Part shown: piece by piece, positions 48,067 to 56,186 of the stretch
Layout: each line of letters opens with the position of its first letter
Position numbering within the stretch: the stretch's first letter is position 1
NCBI GenBank assembly: GCA_036774405.1
Contig: DAIPBO010000003.1
Span: 62,001-126,000, forward strand
Reading direction: 5' to 3'
Source: JAAYDS01 sp012729155
GTDB taxonomy: Bacteria; Chloroflexota; Anaerolineae; UBA1429
Length of the DNA stretch: 64,000 bases
The notes under the pieces: generated by a model
What the model was told of the DNA's origin: nothing
Database searches by the model: none
The model's input: only the letters and a program-made list of their open reading frames with translations
Position numbers and translations under genes: made by a program

Positions 48067-49668
48067 CTACTTGCGCAGCACGCTGACGGCGAGGTTGTCG
48101 GCATGGTCGCCGATGCGCTCCAGGTTGCGGAGCGATTCGATAAAGATGACGCCAGCCTCGTTGTTGCAGGCCTGCGTCTGGATGCGCGTCAGGTGCCCCT
48201 GGCGGGCGCTCAGGTTGATGCGGTCCATCTCATCTTCCATGCGGCACGCCAGCGTGGCCAGGTCTTGATCGCGGGTGCGCACTGCGGAGAGGGCCGTCTC
48301 GAGGGTGCGCTCGACATGGGCAAAGGCATGGTCGAGGTCGCGCAGAGCCTCGTCGGAGAAGGGCACGCTGTGATAAAAGCGATCTTGTGCGGCCTCGGCC
48401 AGGTTCTCGCAATGGTCTCCCACGCGCTCGAGGTCGACGTTGATGTTCTTGATGGCAAAGCACTGCTCGCGTTCGTGGTCGGCCAGGTCTTCGGCGATGA
48501 CGCTATCCACAAAGCGCTCGATGGCGTCGCAGAGGGGGTCGACGACATCGCGTTCCATGTCGAGCACCTGGTTGGCCTTGTCGACGTCGGGGTTGAGCAG
48601 CGCCTCACGGCTCAGGGCGAGCATCTGCAGCACGGTGTCGCCCATGAAGGCCAGTTCGCGCGATGACTCCATGATGGCGATGGCGGGCACACCACGAAAG
48701 TGATCGCTGATATAGCGCGTCACCGAGGGTCTGCCCTTGGCTGGCCGCTCGGGCACGATCAGGCTAGCCAGGCTCTCGATGGGCCGCACAAAGGGAAAGA
48801 GGATGGCGCTGACGGCCACGTTAAAGATGGTATGGGCGTTGGCGATCTGCCTCGGCAGCAACGAGGCCGTGCCCTCGAGCAGGCGTGCATAGGGGTGGAT
48901 AAAGGGCAAGAAGAGTATCACGCCGATCACGTTGATCAGGATCTGCGCGATGGAGACGCGCCGCGCGGTGACCGAGGCCCCCATCGAGGCGATAAAGCCG
49001 GTGATGCAGGTGCCGATGTTGGCGCCATAGATGAGGCCGATGGCGCCCGGCAGGGTGATCAGGCCGGCGCTCCCCAGGGCGATCACCAGCGCTGTGGTGG
49101 CCGAGCTGCTCTGCACGGTGGCCGTAAGCAGCGCCCCCGCGAGCACGCCGAGGAGCGGGCTATGGCCGATGGTGGCGAGCCAGTCGGCTACCATCGGGTT
49201 TTCGGCCAGGGGCCGCAGCGCGCTCGACATGGTCTCCATGCCGGTAAAGATGATGCCAAAGCCCATCAACGCCTGACCATAGCGCTGCAGGCTGCGCTTT
49301 TTGCCAAACTCCATCATGGCAAAGCCAGCGGCGATGGCCACATAGCGGATATCGCCAACTTTGAAGGCGATGAGCTGACCCGTGAGGGTGGTGCCGATCT
49401 CTTGACCGAGCATCATGCCGATGGCCTGGCTGAGGTTCATCAGGTTGCCGTTGACCAGGCCGATCATGGTGACCATCAGCAGGCTGCTGGACTGTAACGT
49501 GGCCGTGGCCACGGCGCCAAAGGTGGCGGCCTTGAGGGGGTGGTTGGTGGCCTTGTCGAGCCAGGACTGTAGCTTGCCGCCCGCGAGCTGCTCCATGGCC
49601 TGGCTGAGCATGTGGACGCCATAGAGGAACAGGGCCAGACCGCCGAGCACCATCAGAATCGTTAACAT
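48067..49668 (-). CDS. Na+/phosphate cotransporter family protein with PhoU-like domain (NptA/YjbB type)
   Basis: A 533-residue protein. The membrane half has two inverted Na_Pi_cotrans repeats, each with the QSSS core (TATLQSSSLLMVTM and TATVQSSSATTALVIA). About residue 340 onward is a helical PhoU-like domain with the E-x3-D-x3-D metal pattern in VGDHCENLAE and IGDHADNLAV. Bacterial members move phosphate with sodium and often export it. ATG 49668 has AAGGAG six bases upstream. Monocistronic. Confidence 0.9.
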   Translation of the reverse strand: MLTILMVLGGLALFLYGVHMLSQAMEQLAGGKLQSWLDKATNHPLKAATFGAVATATLQSSSLLMVTMIGLVNGNLMNLSQAIGMMLGQEIGTTLTGQLIAFKVGDIRYVAIAAGFAMMEFGKKRSLQRYGQALMGFGIIFTGMETMSSALRPLAENPMVADWLATIGHSPLLGVLAGALLTATVQSSSATTALVIALGSAGLITLPGAIGLIYGANIGTCITGFIASMGASVTARRVSIAQILINVIGVILFLPFIHPYARLLEGTASLLPRQIANAHTIFNVAVSAILFPFVRPIESLASLIVPERPAKGRPSVTRYISDHFRGVPAIAIMESSRELAFMGDTVLQMLALSREALLNPDVDKANQVLDMERDVVDPLCDAIERFVDSVIAEDLADHEREQCFAIKNINVDLERVGDHCENLAEAAQDRFYHSVPFSDEALRDLDHAFAHVERTLETALSAVRTRDQDLATLACRMEDEMDRINLSARQGHLTRIQTQACNNEAGVIFIESLRNLERIGDHADNLAVSVLRK

Positions 49669-49744
49669 TATATCTCCTTGCGAAGGGTGGCGGCGCAAGG
49701 CAGCCCCCGACGCGCCATGGTGCGGAACACCTTGCCCCACAGCG

Positions 49745-49772
49745 ATTCTAAGAGGGTGCGAGGCAATGTCAA
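49745..49772 (-). promoter_or_regulatory. Promoter of the Na/Pi cotransporter gene
   Basis: Minus-strand TTGACA (49772-49767), 16-bp spacer, TAGAAT (49750-49745). Confidence 0.7.
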
Positions 49773-49814
49773 GATGCGGCTACCTGGCGATGTGGGCTAT
49801 GGGCCATTTGGGGG

Positions 49815-49852
49815 TATACTAAAGGCTGGCCCGCGGGCAATGCCCACGGGCC
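49815..49852 (+). promoter_or_regulatory. -10 and 5' hairpin of the DEAD-box helicase leader
   Basis: TATACT at 49815-49820 with no good -35. A strong imperfect hairpin (GGCCCG-C-GGGC / GCCC-A-CGGGCC, 49828-49852) begins at about the predicted +1. Such 5' stems stabilise mRNA and are common before cold-inducible helicases. Confidence 0.5.
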
Positions 49853-49906
49853 GCATCATGAGACTGAGCTAAGCGTGCGACTTGGCTCGCAATAGCCAAG
49901 GAGCCG

Positions 49907-51238
49907 ATGGTGACGTTTCACCCCTTTGAACTCGATTCTCGTATTCTACATAACGTGGCCGCCGCGGGCTTTGAAGAGCCCACACCCATCCAGGCAGAGG
50001 CGATTCCTCTGGTGCTGGCGGGGCACGATCTGCTGGGCCTGGCACAGACGGGCACCGGCAAGACGGCGGCCTTTGTGCTGCCCATCCTGCAGCGGTTGCT
50101 CGAGGGCCCGCGTGGACAAGTGCGCGCGCTAATCCTTTCGCCCACGCGCGAGTTGGCCGAGCAGACGCACAGCGTCATTGGCGAGCTGGGCAAGGGGCTG
50201 CGTCTGCGCAGCGTGCCGGTGTATGGTGGGGTCAGCAAAGAGCGGCAGTTGCAGGCTTTGCGGCGCGGCGTAGAGATCGTGGTGGCCTGCCCTGGGCGGC
50301 TGCTTGACCATCTCGGCAGCGATGACATCGACCTCTCGTATGTCGAGGTGCTGGTGTTGGACGAGGCCGACCGCATGTTCGACATGGGCTTTATCCCCGA
50401 TGTGCGCCGCGTGTTACGGCAGTTGCCGCGCGAGCGGCAGAACCTCTTTTTCTGCGCCACCATGCCCGATGATATCCGCCGCCTGGCAGACGCGGTGCTG
50501 CGCCAGCCCAAGATGGTGCAGATCGGCATCATCAAGCCGGCCGAGACGGTGTCTCATGTGCTCTATCCCACCATGCACCATCTCAAGACGGGGCTGCTGG
50601 TCGAGCTGCTGCGACGCACGGCCACCGGACGGGTGCTGGTGTTTGCGCGCACCAAGCACCGCACGCGCAACCTGGCGCGCAAGCTCGAGCGTGAGGGCTA
50701 TCGCGTGGCGCCATTGCAGGGCGATATGGCCCAGGGCAGCCGCCAGCGGGCGCTGGATGGCTTTCGCGACGGGCGCTATGACGTGCTGGTGGCCACCGAT
50801 GTGGCATCGCGGGGCATCGACGTGACCGAGATCTCGCATGTGGTCAACTATGACATGCCCGACACCGTAGACGCCTACATCCACCGCATCGGGCGCACGG
50901 GGCGCGCCGAGCACCTGGGCGAGGCCTACACACTGGCCACCGAAGAAGACGTCGATATGATCGACGAGATCGAGCGGGTTCTGGGCCAAAAGCTCGAGCG
51001 GCGCCGCCTCGATGGTTTTGACTATGACGCCCCCGAGCCCGAGCGATCGGTGCGGTCGCGAGCGCTGCAGGTCGCGCGGCAGCGTCGGCAGGGCGCAGGC
51101 AGGCGCGGCGGCAGGCCAGCGACAGAGGCCCCCGCGAGCGAGGCTGCGGCCGAGCCAGAGGCTGGGCCTCAGCGCGGCGTGCGCTCGTCGCGACGCAACG
51201 GCAGGCGCAGCTGGCGGCCAGGGGGTTCGGGGCGCTAG
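49907..51238 (+). CDS. DEAD-box ATP-dependent RNA helicase
   Basis: A 443-residue helicase with ordered motifs: Q motif (GFEEPTPIQAEAIP), I AQTGTGKT, Ia PTRELAEQ, II VLDEADRM, III CAT (normally SAT), IV-V LVFARTKHRTRNL and ATDVASRGIDV, VI HRIGRTGR. The C-terminal ~75 residues are Arg/Gly-rich basic (RRQGAGRRGGRP) for RNA binding, as in RhlE/CshA. AAGGAG precedes the ATG. The Ser-to-Cys change in motif III is unusual and may affect coupling of ATP hydrolysis to unwinding. Confidence 0.93.
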   Translation: MVTFHPFELDSRILHNVAAAGFEEPTPIQAEAIPLVLAGHDLLGLAQTGTGKTAAFVLPILQRLLEGPRGQVRALILSPTRELAEQTHSVIGELGKGLRLRSVPVYGGVSKERQLQALRRGVEIVVACPGRLLDHLGSDDIDLSYVEVLVLDEADRMFDMGFIPDVRRVLRQLPRERQNLFFCATMPDDIRRLADAVLRQPKMVQIGIIKPAETVSHVLYPTMHHLKTGLLVELLRRTATGRVLVFARTKHRTRNLARKLEREGYRVAPLQGDMAQGSRQRALDGFRDGRYDVLVATDVASRGIDVTEISHVVNYDMPDTVDAYIHRIGRTGRAEHLGEAYTLATEEDVDMIDEIERVLGQKLERRRLDGFDYDAPEPERSVRSRALQVARQRRQGAGRRGGRPATEAPASEAAAEPEAGPQRGVRSSRRNGRRSWRPGGSGR

Positions 51239-51244
51239 GCCGCC

Positions 51245-53176
51245 CTAGCCACGATCTTGCACGTGGATGGGCACGTCGATGATGATCACATCGGGGTGCT
51301 CGCGCAGCGTGCGCCGCAGAAACGAGGCCGTCTGGTTGTGCAGCAGCCTTGCCAGACGGTTGGCGGGCAAGAACTCGGGGATCACCACGGTGAGGAGCCG
51401 CCCCGGGTATTCGTTGGCGCTGAGCTCTGCGACATAGTCGACCAGCGGCGGCAACAGGTCGCGGTAGGCATAATCGAGCACCACCAGCTCGAGCCCGCCG
51501 GTGACCGAAGGAAAGCGCCGCCAGCGCTGCTCGACGCGGGCGCGGGCCTCTGGCGAGGTGGCCACGCAGACGGCCCGTACGTCGCTGGCGATGCGGCGCG
51601 CGTACTGCAGCGCCAGCAGGGTGCCCCGGTGGATATCGCCGATGGGCACAATGGCCACGTCGGCGATGACGTTCAGCTCGCGCTCGTCGAGCCGTTCGAC
51701 ACTGAGCGCCTGTGCCACGCGCCCATAGTGGCGGTGGATGCGCTCGAAAAAGTAGACGATGACAGGCAGCGCCAGCACCACCACCCAGGCGCCCTCTACG
51801 AACTTTGTTGCCACGAGCACCACAAAGACGGCGCCGGTAATGGCGGCGCCAGCGATGTTCAGGGCGCGCTTCCAGCGCCAGTTGGGCTCGTAGTGGACGA
51901 TCGTCGCGCCGGTGTTGAGGCTCTCGCCCGGCGCCAGCCGGCCCACGCGGGCCATCAGGTGCGACATGCCCGCCTGCGACAGGCAGAAACTGAGCATCAC
52001 CCCCAGCGCATAGAGCGGCAGCATGGCGATCTCATCCGCCCGGAACAGGAGCACCAGCCCCGCCGAGAGCAGCGCCAGCGCCACAATCCCTGAGCTGTAC
52101 ACCAGGCGGTCGCCACGGTTCTGCAGCCAGCGCGGCATGAACCCCTCGCGCGCCAGGATGTAACTCAACCGCGGAAAGTCTTGGAAACCTGTGTTGGCCG
52201 CCAGGAAGAGGATCAGCGCGGTGAACACCTGCACCCAGTAGTAGAGCCAGCCGCGGCCGGCCACCAGGCGGGTGAGCTGCGAGAGGATGCTCTCGCCAAG
52301 CTCCTCGGGCGTCAGATGCATGGTGGTGGCCAAGAACGAGATGCCCAAAAAGAGCGTCACCGCGATGATGGCCATGGCGATCATGGTGTGGGTGGCATGG
52401 CGCGCCTCGGGCGGCTTGAAGGCCTGGACACCGTTGCTGATGGCCTCGATGCCGGTGAGCGCCGTACAGCCGCCCGAAAAGGCGCGCAAGAGCAGCCAGA
52501 TCAGCGCCAGGCCGGTGGCGTCGCGCACGGGCGGCGTCGTGGTGGCGTTGACCGGCAGGGGCGCCGTGCCAAAGAGGCCCAGGTGGCGCACCAGGCCGAT
52601 GAGGATGACAACCACCGCGCCGACCACAAAGGCATAGGTGGGCACGGCAAAGATGGTGCCGCTCTCGCGAGCGCCGCGCAGGTTGATCCACGCGATCAGT
52701 GTGATGGCTGCCAGGGCGATCAGCACACGGTACTCCGTCGCCTCAGGAAAGGCGGATGTGACCGCCCGCACGCCAGCCGACGAAGAGACGGCCACCGTCA
52801 TGACGTAATCGATGAGCAGGGCCGCGCCGGCCAGCAGCGAGGGGTAGCGCCCCAGGTTGTCTTTGGCCACCATGTAGGCCCCGCCGCCCGACGGATAGTG
52901 ATAGATGGTCTGTATGTAAGAGTAGACCACCATCAAGATCAGCGAGGCCACCGCCAGTGCCAGGGGCAGGGTATAACGCAGAGCGGCGCTACCCAACAGG
53001 ATGAGCACGCTCATGATGGCTTCGGTGGCATAGGCATTGCTCGAGATGGCATCAGAGGCAAAGACGGCCAGGGCCCGCATCGTGTCGAGGCGTTCGTGCA
53101 GCTCGTAACTGGTGGGAAAGCGCTCGCCGATCAGAAAACGTCTGACGTCGCGGGCCTTGATTGCTGGCATGCGCAT
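51245..53176 (-). CDS. KimA-like APC-superfamily potassium/amino-acid permease
   Basis: A 643-residue protein with ~12 helices, then a ~150-residue cytoplasmic domain. Landmarks shared with the c-di-AMP-regulated K+ importer KimA (YdaO): VFASDAISSNAYATEAIM, YPSGGGAYMVAKDNLG, AISNGVQAFKPPEARHA and DFPRLSYILAREGFMPRWL. The soluble part (VIADVAIVPIGDIHRGTLLAL, LTVVIPEFLPANRL) is USP-like. AGGG lies upstream of ATG 53176. Potassium is the best guess; other APC members carry amino acids. No c-di-AMP riboswitch was seen in the 110-bp upstream gap. Confidence 0.85.
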   Translation of the reverse strand: MRMPAIKARDVRRFLIGERFPTSYELHERLDTMRALAVFASDAISSNAYATEAIMSVLILLGSAALRYTLPLALAVASLILMVVYSYIQTIYHYPSGGGAYMVAKDNLGRYPSLLAGAALLIDYVMTVAVSSSAGVRAVTSAFPEATEYRVLIALAAITLIAWINLRGARESGTIFAVPTYAFVVGAVVVILIGLVRHLGLFGTAPLPVNATTTPPVRDATGLALIWLLLRAFSGGCTALTGIEAISNGVQAFKPPEARHATHTMIAMAIIAVTLFLGISFLATTMHLTPEELGESILSQLTRLVAGRGWLYYWVQVFTALILFLAANTGFQDFPRLSYILAREGFMPRWLQNRGDRLVYSSGIVALALLSAGLVLLFRADEIAMLPLYALGVMLSFCLSQAGMSHLMARVGRLAPGESLNTGATIVHYEPNWRWKRALNIAGAAITGAVFVVLVATKFVEGAWVVVLALPVIVYFFERIHRHYGRVAQALSVERLDERELNVIADVAIVPIGDIHRGTLLALQYARRIASDVRAVCVATSPEARARVEQRWRRFPSVTGGLELVVLDYAYRDLLPPLVDYVAELSANEYPGRLLTVVIPEFLPANRLARLLHNQTASFLRRTLREHPDVIIIDVPIHVQDRG

Positions 53177-53216
53177 GGTATAGTCACCCTGTGTGATGGC
53201 GTGCTGTGGCGCCATG

Positions 53217-53244
53217 AGCATAGCGCGAGCATGTGTGGCTGCAA
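53217..53244 (-). promoter_or_regulatory. Promoter of the KimA-like gene
   Basis: Minus-strand TTGCAG (53244-53239), 16-bp spacer, TATGCT (53222-53217). Confidence 0.5.
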
Positions 53245-53287
53245 ATCGTCGAGGCCATTTTGAGGCCCGATTGTAGAGGAGAGAGCG

Positions 53288-53680
53288 ATGAGTCAAGCCG
53301 TGATACCGGCGATCGCGGCGCTGTTAATTGCCCTGGCCACCTGGCAGGGCCATCAACGCGCCATGGCCAGCGGCGAGCGCCAGACGCAGGGGTACTATCG
53401 GGGGCGCGGGCTGGCCTGGGGGTTGGCCGCGGGGTTGGCCATTGACGCGCTGCTGGTGGCGCTCACCGACAGCAGCCTGCTGGCTGTGGTCGTCAGCGTG
53501 CCGCTGGGGCTGGCAGGCGGGGCGCTGCTGGGCTGGCTGTGGGAGCGTCGCCACGCAGGCGAGCTGCGGCCTCTCAACTCGGAAGACCTGGAGATGCGCC
53601 GTTTTGCTGTGGCGCTGGGGCTGGGCGCCATTGTGCTGGGCGTGTTGGCGGTGCTGGGCATTACCGTGTTCTCTCGCTAA
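53288..53680 (+). CDS. Small membrane protein, first of two paralogues
   Basis: A 130-residue protein with about four hydrophobic segments. A conserved block (QGYYRGRGLAWGLAAGLAID) and a cytoplasmic loop RRHAGELRPLNSEDLEMRR recur in the next gene (EGYYVGMGVALGM, QRHKDELRPLTPREHRTQR), showing tandem duplication. GAGGAGAGAGCG precedes the ATG. The family is not recognised. It is the first of a three-gene plus-strand group ending in an M50-like protease. Confidence 0.65.
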   Translation: MSQAVIPAIAALLIALATWQGHQRAMASGERQTQGYYRGRGLAWGLAAGLAIDALLVALTDSSLLAVVVSVPLGLAGGALLGWLWERRHAGELRPLNSEDLEMRRFAVALGLGAIVLGVLAVLGITVFSR

Positions 53681-53780
53681 CGAGACTGGCCAGGCGACCA
53701 GGTGGCGGGCTGGCCGGCTGCCAGAGGTCGAATGCCTGGCCATATGCTAGGCTGGGCACAAGCACAGCTGGAGGTTGATG

Positions 53781-54191
53781 ATGGGAGCGAGTGCGTGGTT
53801 GGTGGTGGCGTTGGGCGTGTTGGGCCTGCTGCTGGTGGCCGTACTGCTGTCTCGGCGCGGCGCCCGCGAGCAGGCGCAGGCCCAAGATCCGGGTCGGCCA
53901 GAGGGCTACTATGTTGGCATGGGCGTTGCGCTGGGCATGGCGTTCGGTTCGGCGCTGGCGATGGTGCTCGATCTCATCACCGCAGGAAAGATGTCATACT
54001 TGAGCATCGGGCCCGCCATTGGCCTGCCCATCGGCGCTGGCATAGGCTCGGCCCTTGAACAGCGCCACAAAGACGAGCTGCGCCCACTGACGCCGCGTGA
54101 GCACCGCACGCAGCGCGTGTCGGTCATCGTGGCGGTGGCGGCCGCGGTGCTGGTGGTGCTGGGCGTGCTGGCCATGGTAGTGTGGCGATGA
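53781..54191 (+). CDS. Small membrane protein, second of two paralogues
   Basis: A 136-residue protein with ~4 hydrophobic segments, paralogous to the preceding gene through the GYY...G and ELRPL blocks. The middle repeats GPAIGLPIGAGIGSALEQRH, glycine-zipper-like. ATG 53781 has GGAGG six bases upstream; the ATG three bases earlier is too close. Its stop overlaps the start of the protease gene (ATGA), coupling the two products. Confidence 0.65.
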   Translation: MGASAWLVVALGVLGLLLVAVLLSRRGAREQAQAQDPGRPEGYYVGMGVALGMAFGSALAMVLDLITAGKMSYLSIGPAIGLPIGAGIGSALEQRHKDELRPLTPREHRTQRVSVIVAVAAAVLVVLGVLAMVVWR

Positions 54192-54736
54192 GCGGCGTCG
54201 CCAGGCGCTGGCTGGCGTTTCTGCTGGCCGTGCTGGTGTTCGCGCTATTGCACGAGGGCGCTCACGTCGTCATGGGCCTGCTGTTTGGCGAGTTTGAGGC
54301 CTTTCACGTGCGGCCGTTCGGGCTCGAAGTGACCTTTCGCACCACGGTGGCCCAGCGCTCGGGCTTGCGCTGGGCGTTGATCTCGGGCGTGAGCAACGTG
54401 GCGACGGTGTTGCTGGGCTATGGCCTGCTGTGGGGGGCGACCCGCCTCGCGACGCTGGAGCAGCCCTGGCTGCGCGGCGTGGCGTTCTACCTCACCACTC
54501 TCTGCCTGCTGCTAGACCCGCTCAATCTGTCCATCGGTCCGTTCATCTACGGGGGCGACGCCAACGGCATTGCCGTCGGGCTGAATATCAGCAGGCACAT
54601 CGTGCAGGGGATGGCCCTGGGCGTGCTGCTGGTCAACCGCGAGCTGGTGGCCAGGCAGGTGCTGCCGCGCTATGGCGTGTCGATCGTCAACCCGCTGCTC
54701 AAGCCCTGGCTACCCGGCAAGCCGCTAGCTGGCTGA
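54188..54736 (+). CDS. M50-like intramembrane metalloprotease
   Basis: A 182-residue membrane protein. The first helix carries LLHEGAHVVMG (H22, E23, H26), an H-E-x-x-H zinc motif inside a membrane helix as in site-2 proteases. The third ligand may come from LDPLNLS or GGDAN in a later helix, in the place of the usual N/L-D-G motif, but this is less canonical. No PDZ domain. Translationally coupled to the small membrane protein upstream. Activity needs testing because the second motif is degenerate. Confidence 0.65.
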   Translation: MSGVARRWLAFLLAVLVFALLHEGAHVVMGLLFGEFEAFHVRPFGLEVTFRTTVAQRSGLRWALISGVSNVATVLLGYGLLWGATRLATLEQPWLRGVAFYLTTLCLLLDPLNLSIGPFIYGGDANGIAVGLNISRHIVQGMALGVLLVNRELVARQVLPRYGVSIVNPLLKPWLPGKPLAG

Positions 54737-54744
54737 GCGGGCAT

Positions 54745-54772
54745 TTGCGCGCCTACCACGAGGCGGTATAGG
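54745..54772 (+). promoter_or_regulatory. Possible promoter of the second Gfo/Idh/MocA gene
   Basis: TTGCGC (54745-54750), 16-bp spacer, TATAGG (54767-54772), 50 bp before the ATG. Confidence 0.4.
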
Positions 54773-54821
54773 ATAGACGCATCTGGCCGCTTGGCCGACA
54801 AACTGTGGCGGAGGGTGCATC

Positions 54822-55874
54822 ATGGCGAAAAAGTGGCGCGTGGCGGTGTTAGGGTTGGGGCACTGGTATTCAGGTTATGGCCTGGCGCGGGCCTTGCCCG
54901 AGTATCCCAAGGCCGAGCTGGTGGCGGTGGCCGACCTGAACGCGGCGCACGCCAACGAGTTTGGGCAGACGTTCGGCGTTGACGCCTACACCTCGTATGA
55001 GGCGCTGCTGGAGCGCAAAGACATCGACATCGTCCACATCGCGCCGCCGGTGTGCGACATCCCCCAGTGCGTGATCGGCGCCGCGCAGGCCGGCAAGCAC
55101 ATGATCATGGGCAAGCCCATGGCCATGAACATCGCAGAGGCCGACGCCATGGTTGAGGCGGTTGAGCGCTCGGGCGTGGTGTGCGTCTGCTTTCAGCATG
55201 CCGGCGTGATGCGTTCGGCGGGGCTCAAGCGGCGCATCGACGCGGGCGAGATCGGCGACGTGGTGGTGATGCACAGCACCGGCCGCTGGTCTATCGCTGA
55301 GGACTGGTACCATTCGGGGCGGGGCGGCTGGTTCACCGACCCGCAGTGCGTGCCCGGCGGCTCGTTCATCGATGAAGGCATCTATGGCATCGAGCAGTTG
55401 CTCTATCTGGCCGGCAGCGACATCGTCAGGATCGAGGGGCGCACGGCCAACTATGTGCACAAAGAGCTCGAGGTAGAGGACTATGGCTTTGCTACCTACA
55501 CCTTTGCCAACGGCATCATGGCTACGCAAGAGGCCTCGTGGACCATCAACTCGCCCCGCAAGACGGGTCCCTCGCCCAAGGCCAACAGCGTGCGCCGCAC
55601 CGAGATCATCGGCACGGGCGGTGAGATGATCGATGACGGCCTGCGTATGCCCGGCATGGGCGTGCTGGCCAGCGGCGCCGAGGGCTGGGCCTTTGAGCGC
55701 CCCGGCGGCGAGTTCGGTGGGCCCACCCCGCCAGGGCTGGTGGCAACCATCATCGACTGCCTGGAGCAAGACAAGGCGCCGATGATGAGCATCCGCGAGG
55801 CGCGCAAGGCGTTTGGCGTGGCGCTGGCGTTCTACGAGGCGGCGCGCACCGGCACGGCTGTGGCGCCCTTCTGA
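54822..55874 (+). CDS. Gfo/Idh/MocA-family oxidoreductase
   Basis: A 350-residue NAD(P)-dependent dehydrogenase. Rossmann start VAVLGLGHWYSGYGLARAL, cofactor Asp in AVADLNAAH, and the E/G-K-P catalytic motif as MGKPMAMN. The C-terminal domain has GGSFIDEGIYGIEQLLYL, equivalent to the G-G-x-x-x-D-x-G-x-H substrate loop, with Tyr in place of the usual His. The substrate is probably a sugar, cyclitol or sugar acid. GGAGG precedes the ATG. Monocistronic, followed by a 12-bp hairpin. Confidence 0.88.
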   Translation: MAKKWRVAVLGLGHWYSGYGLARALPEYPKAELVAVADLNAAHANEFGQTFGVDAYTSYEALLERKDIDIVHIAPPVCDIPQCVIGAAQAGKHMIMGKPMAMNIAEADAMVEAVERSGVVCVCFQHAGVMRSAGLKRRIDAGEIGDVVVMHSTGRWSIAEDWYHSGRGGWFTDPQCVPGGSFIDEGIYGIEQLLYLAGSDIVRIEGRTANYVHKELEVEDYGFATYTFANGIMATQEASWTINSPRKTGPSPKANSVRRTEIIGTGGEMIDDGLRMPGMGVLASGAEGWAFERPGGEFGGPTPPGLVATIIDCLEQDKAPMMSIREARKAFGVALAFYEAARTGTAVAPF

Positions 55875-55899
55875 GCGCAGTCATTCATCGCGAGCAAGA

Positions 55900-55927
55900 C
55901 AGCGAGGGCCCAGAGGGGCCCTCGCTG
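55900..55927 (+). terminator. Terminator of the Gfo/Idh/MocA gene
   Basis: Perfect 12-bp stem CAGCGAGGGCCC / GGGCCCTCGCTG with an AGAG loop, 25 bp after the stop. No T-tract. Confidence 0.75.
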
Positions 55928-55965
55928 CGGATTGCGGCGCACCTCTGGGGGCCTGGGAGGCGCAT

Positions 55966-55994
55966 CTGACAGATCGTGCCGAGTGTGGTATACT
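55966..55994 (+). promoter_or_regulatory. Promoter of the S1-domain gene
   Basis: CTGACA (55966-55971), 17-bp spacer, TATACT (55989-55994). A stem TGTGGCC/GGCCACA (56007-56024) starts a few bases after +1, heading a leader of about 185 nt. Confidence 0.75.
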
Positions 55995-56186
55995 GTATGT
56001 AGAGGCTGTGGCCGCCAGGCCACAACCGGTTGTGTCAGATCGTCGCGCAGATGCGCGATCCCCTTGCTGCCAGTTGGTTCGTTGAACCCTCTCTGTGAGC
56101 GAGAACAAGGATTGGCTCCAGCCAGCGTGTGTCCATCCGGTTGGGCCGAGCCGACACGTCTCGAATCCATTCAATGAAGGAGAGGT

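Noticed and set aside
53177..53287. c-di-AMP (ydaO) riboswitch before the KimA-like gene
   Set aside because: The interval is about 110 bp and lacks the conserved ydaO core.
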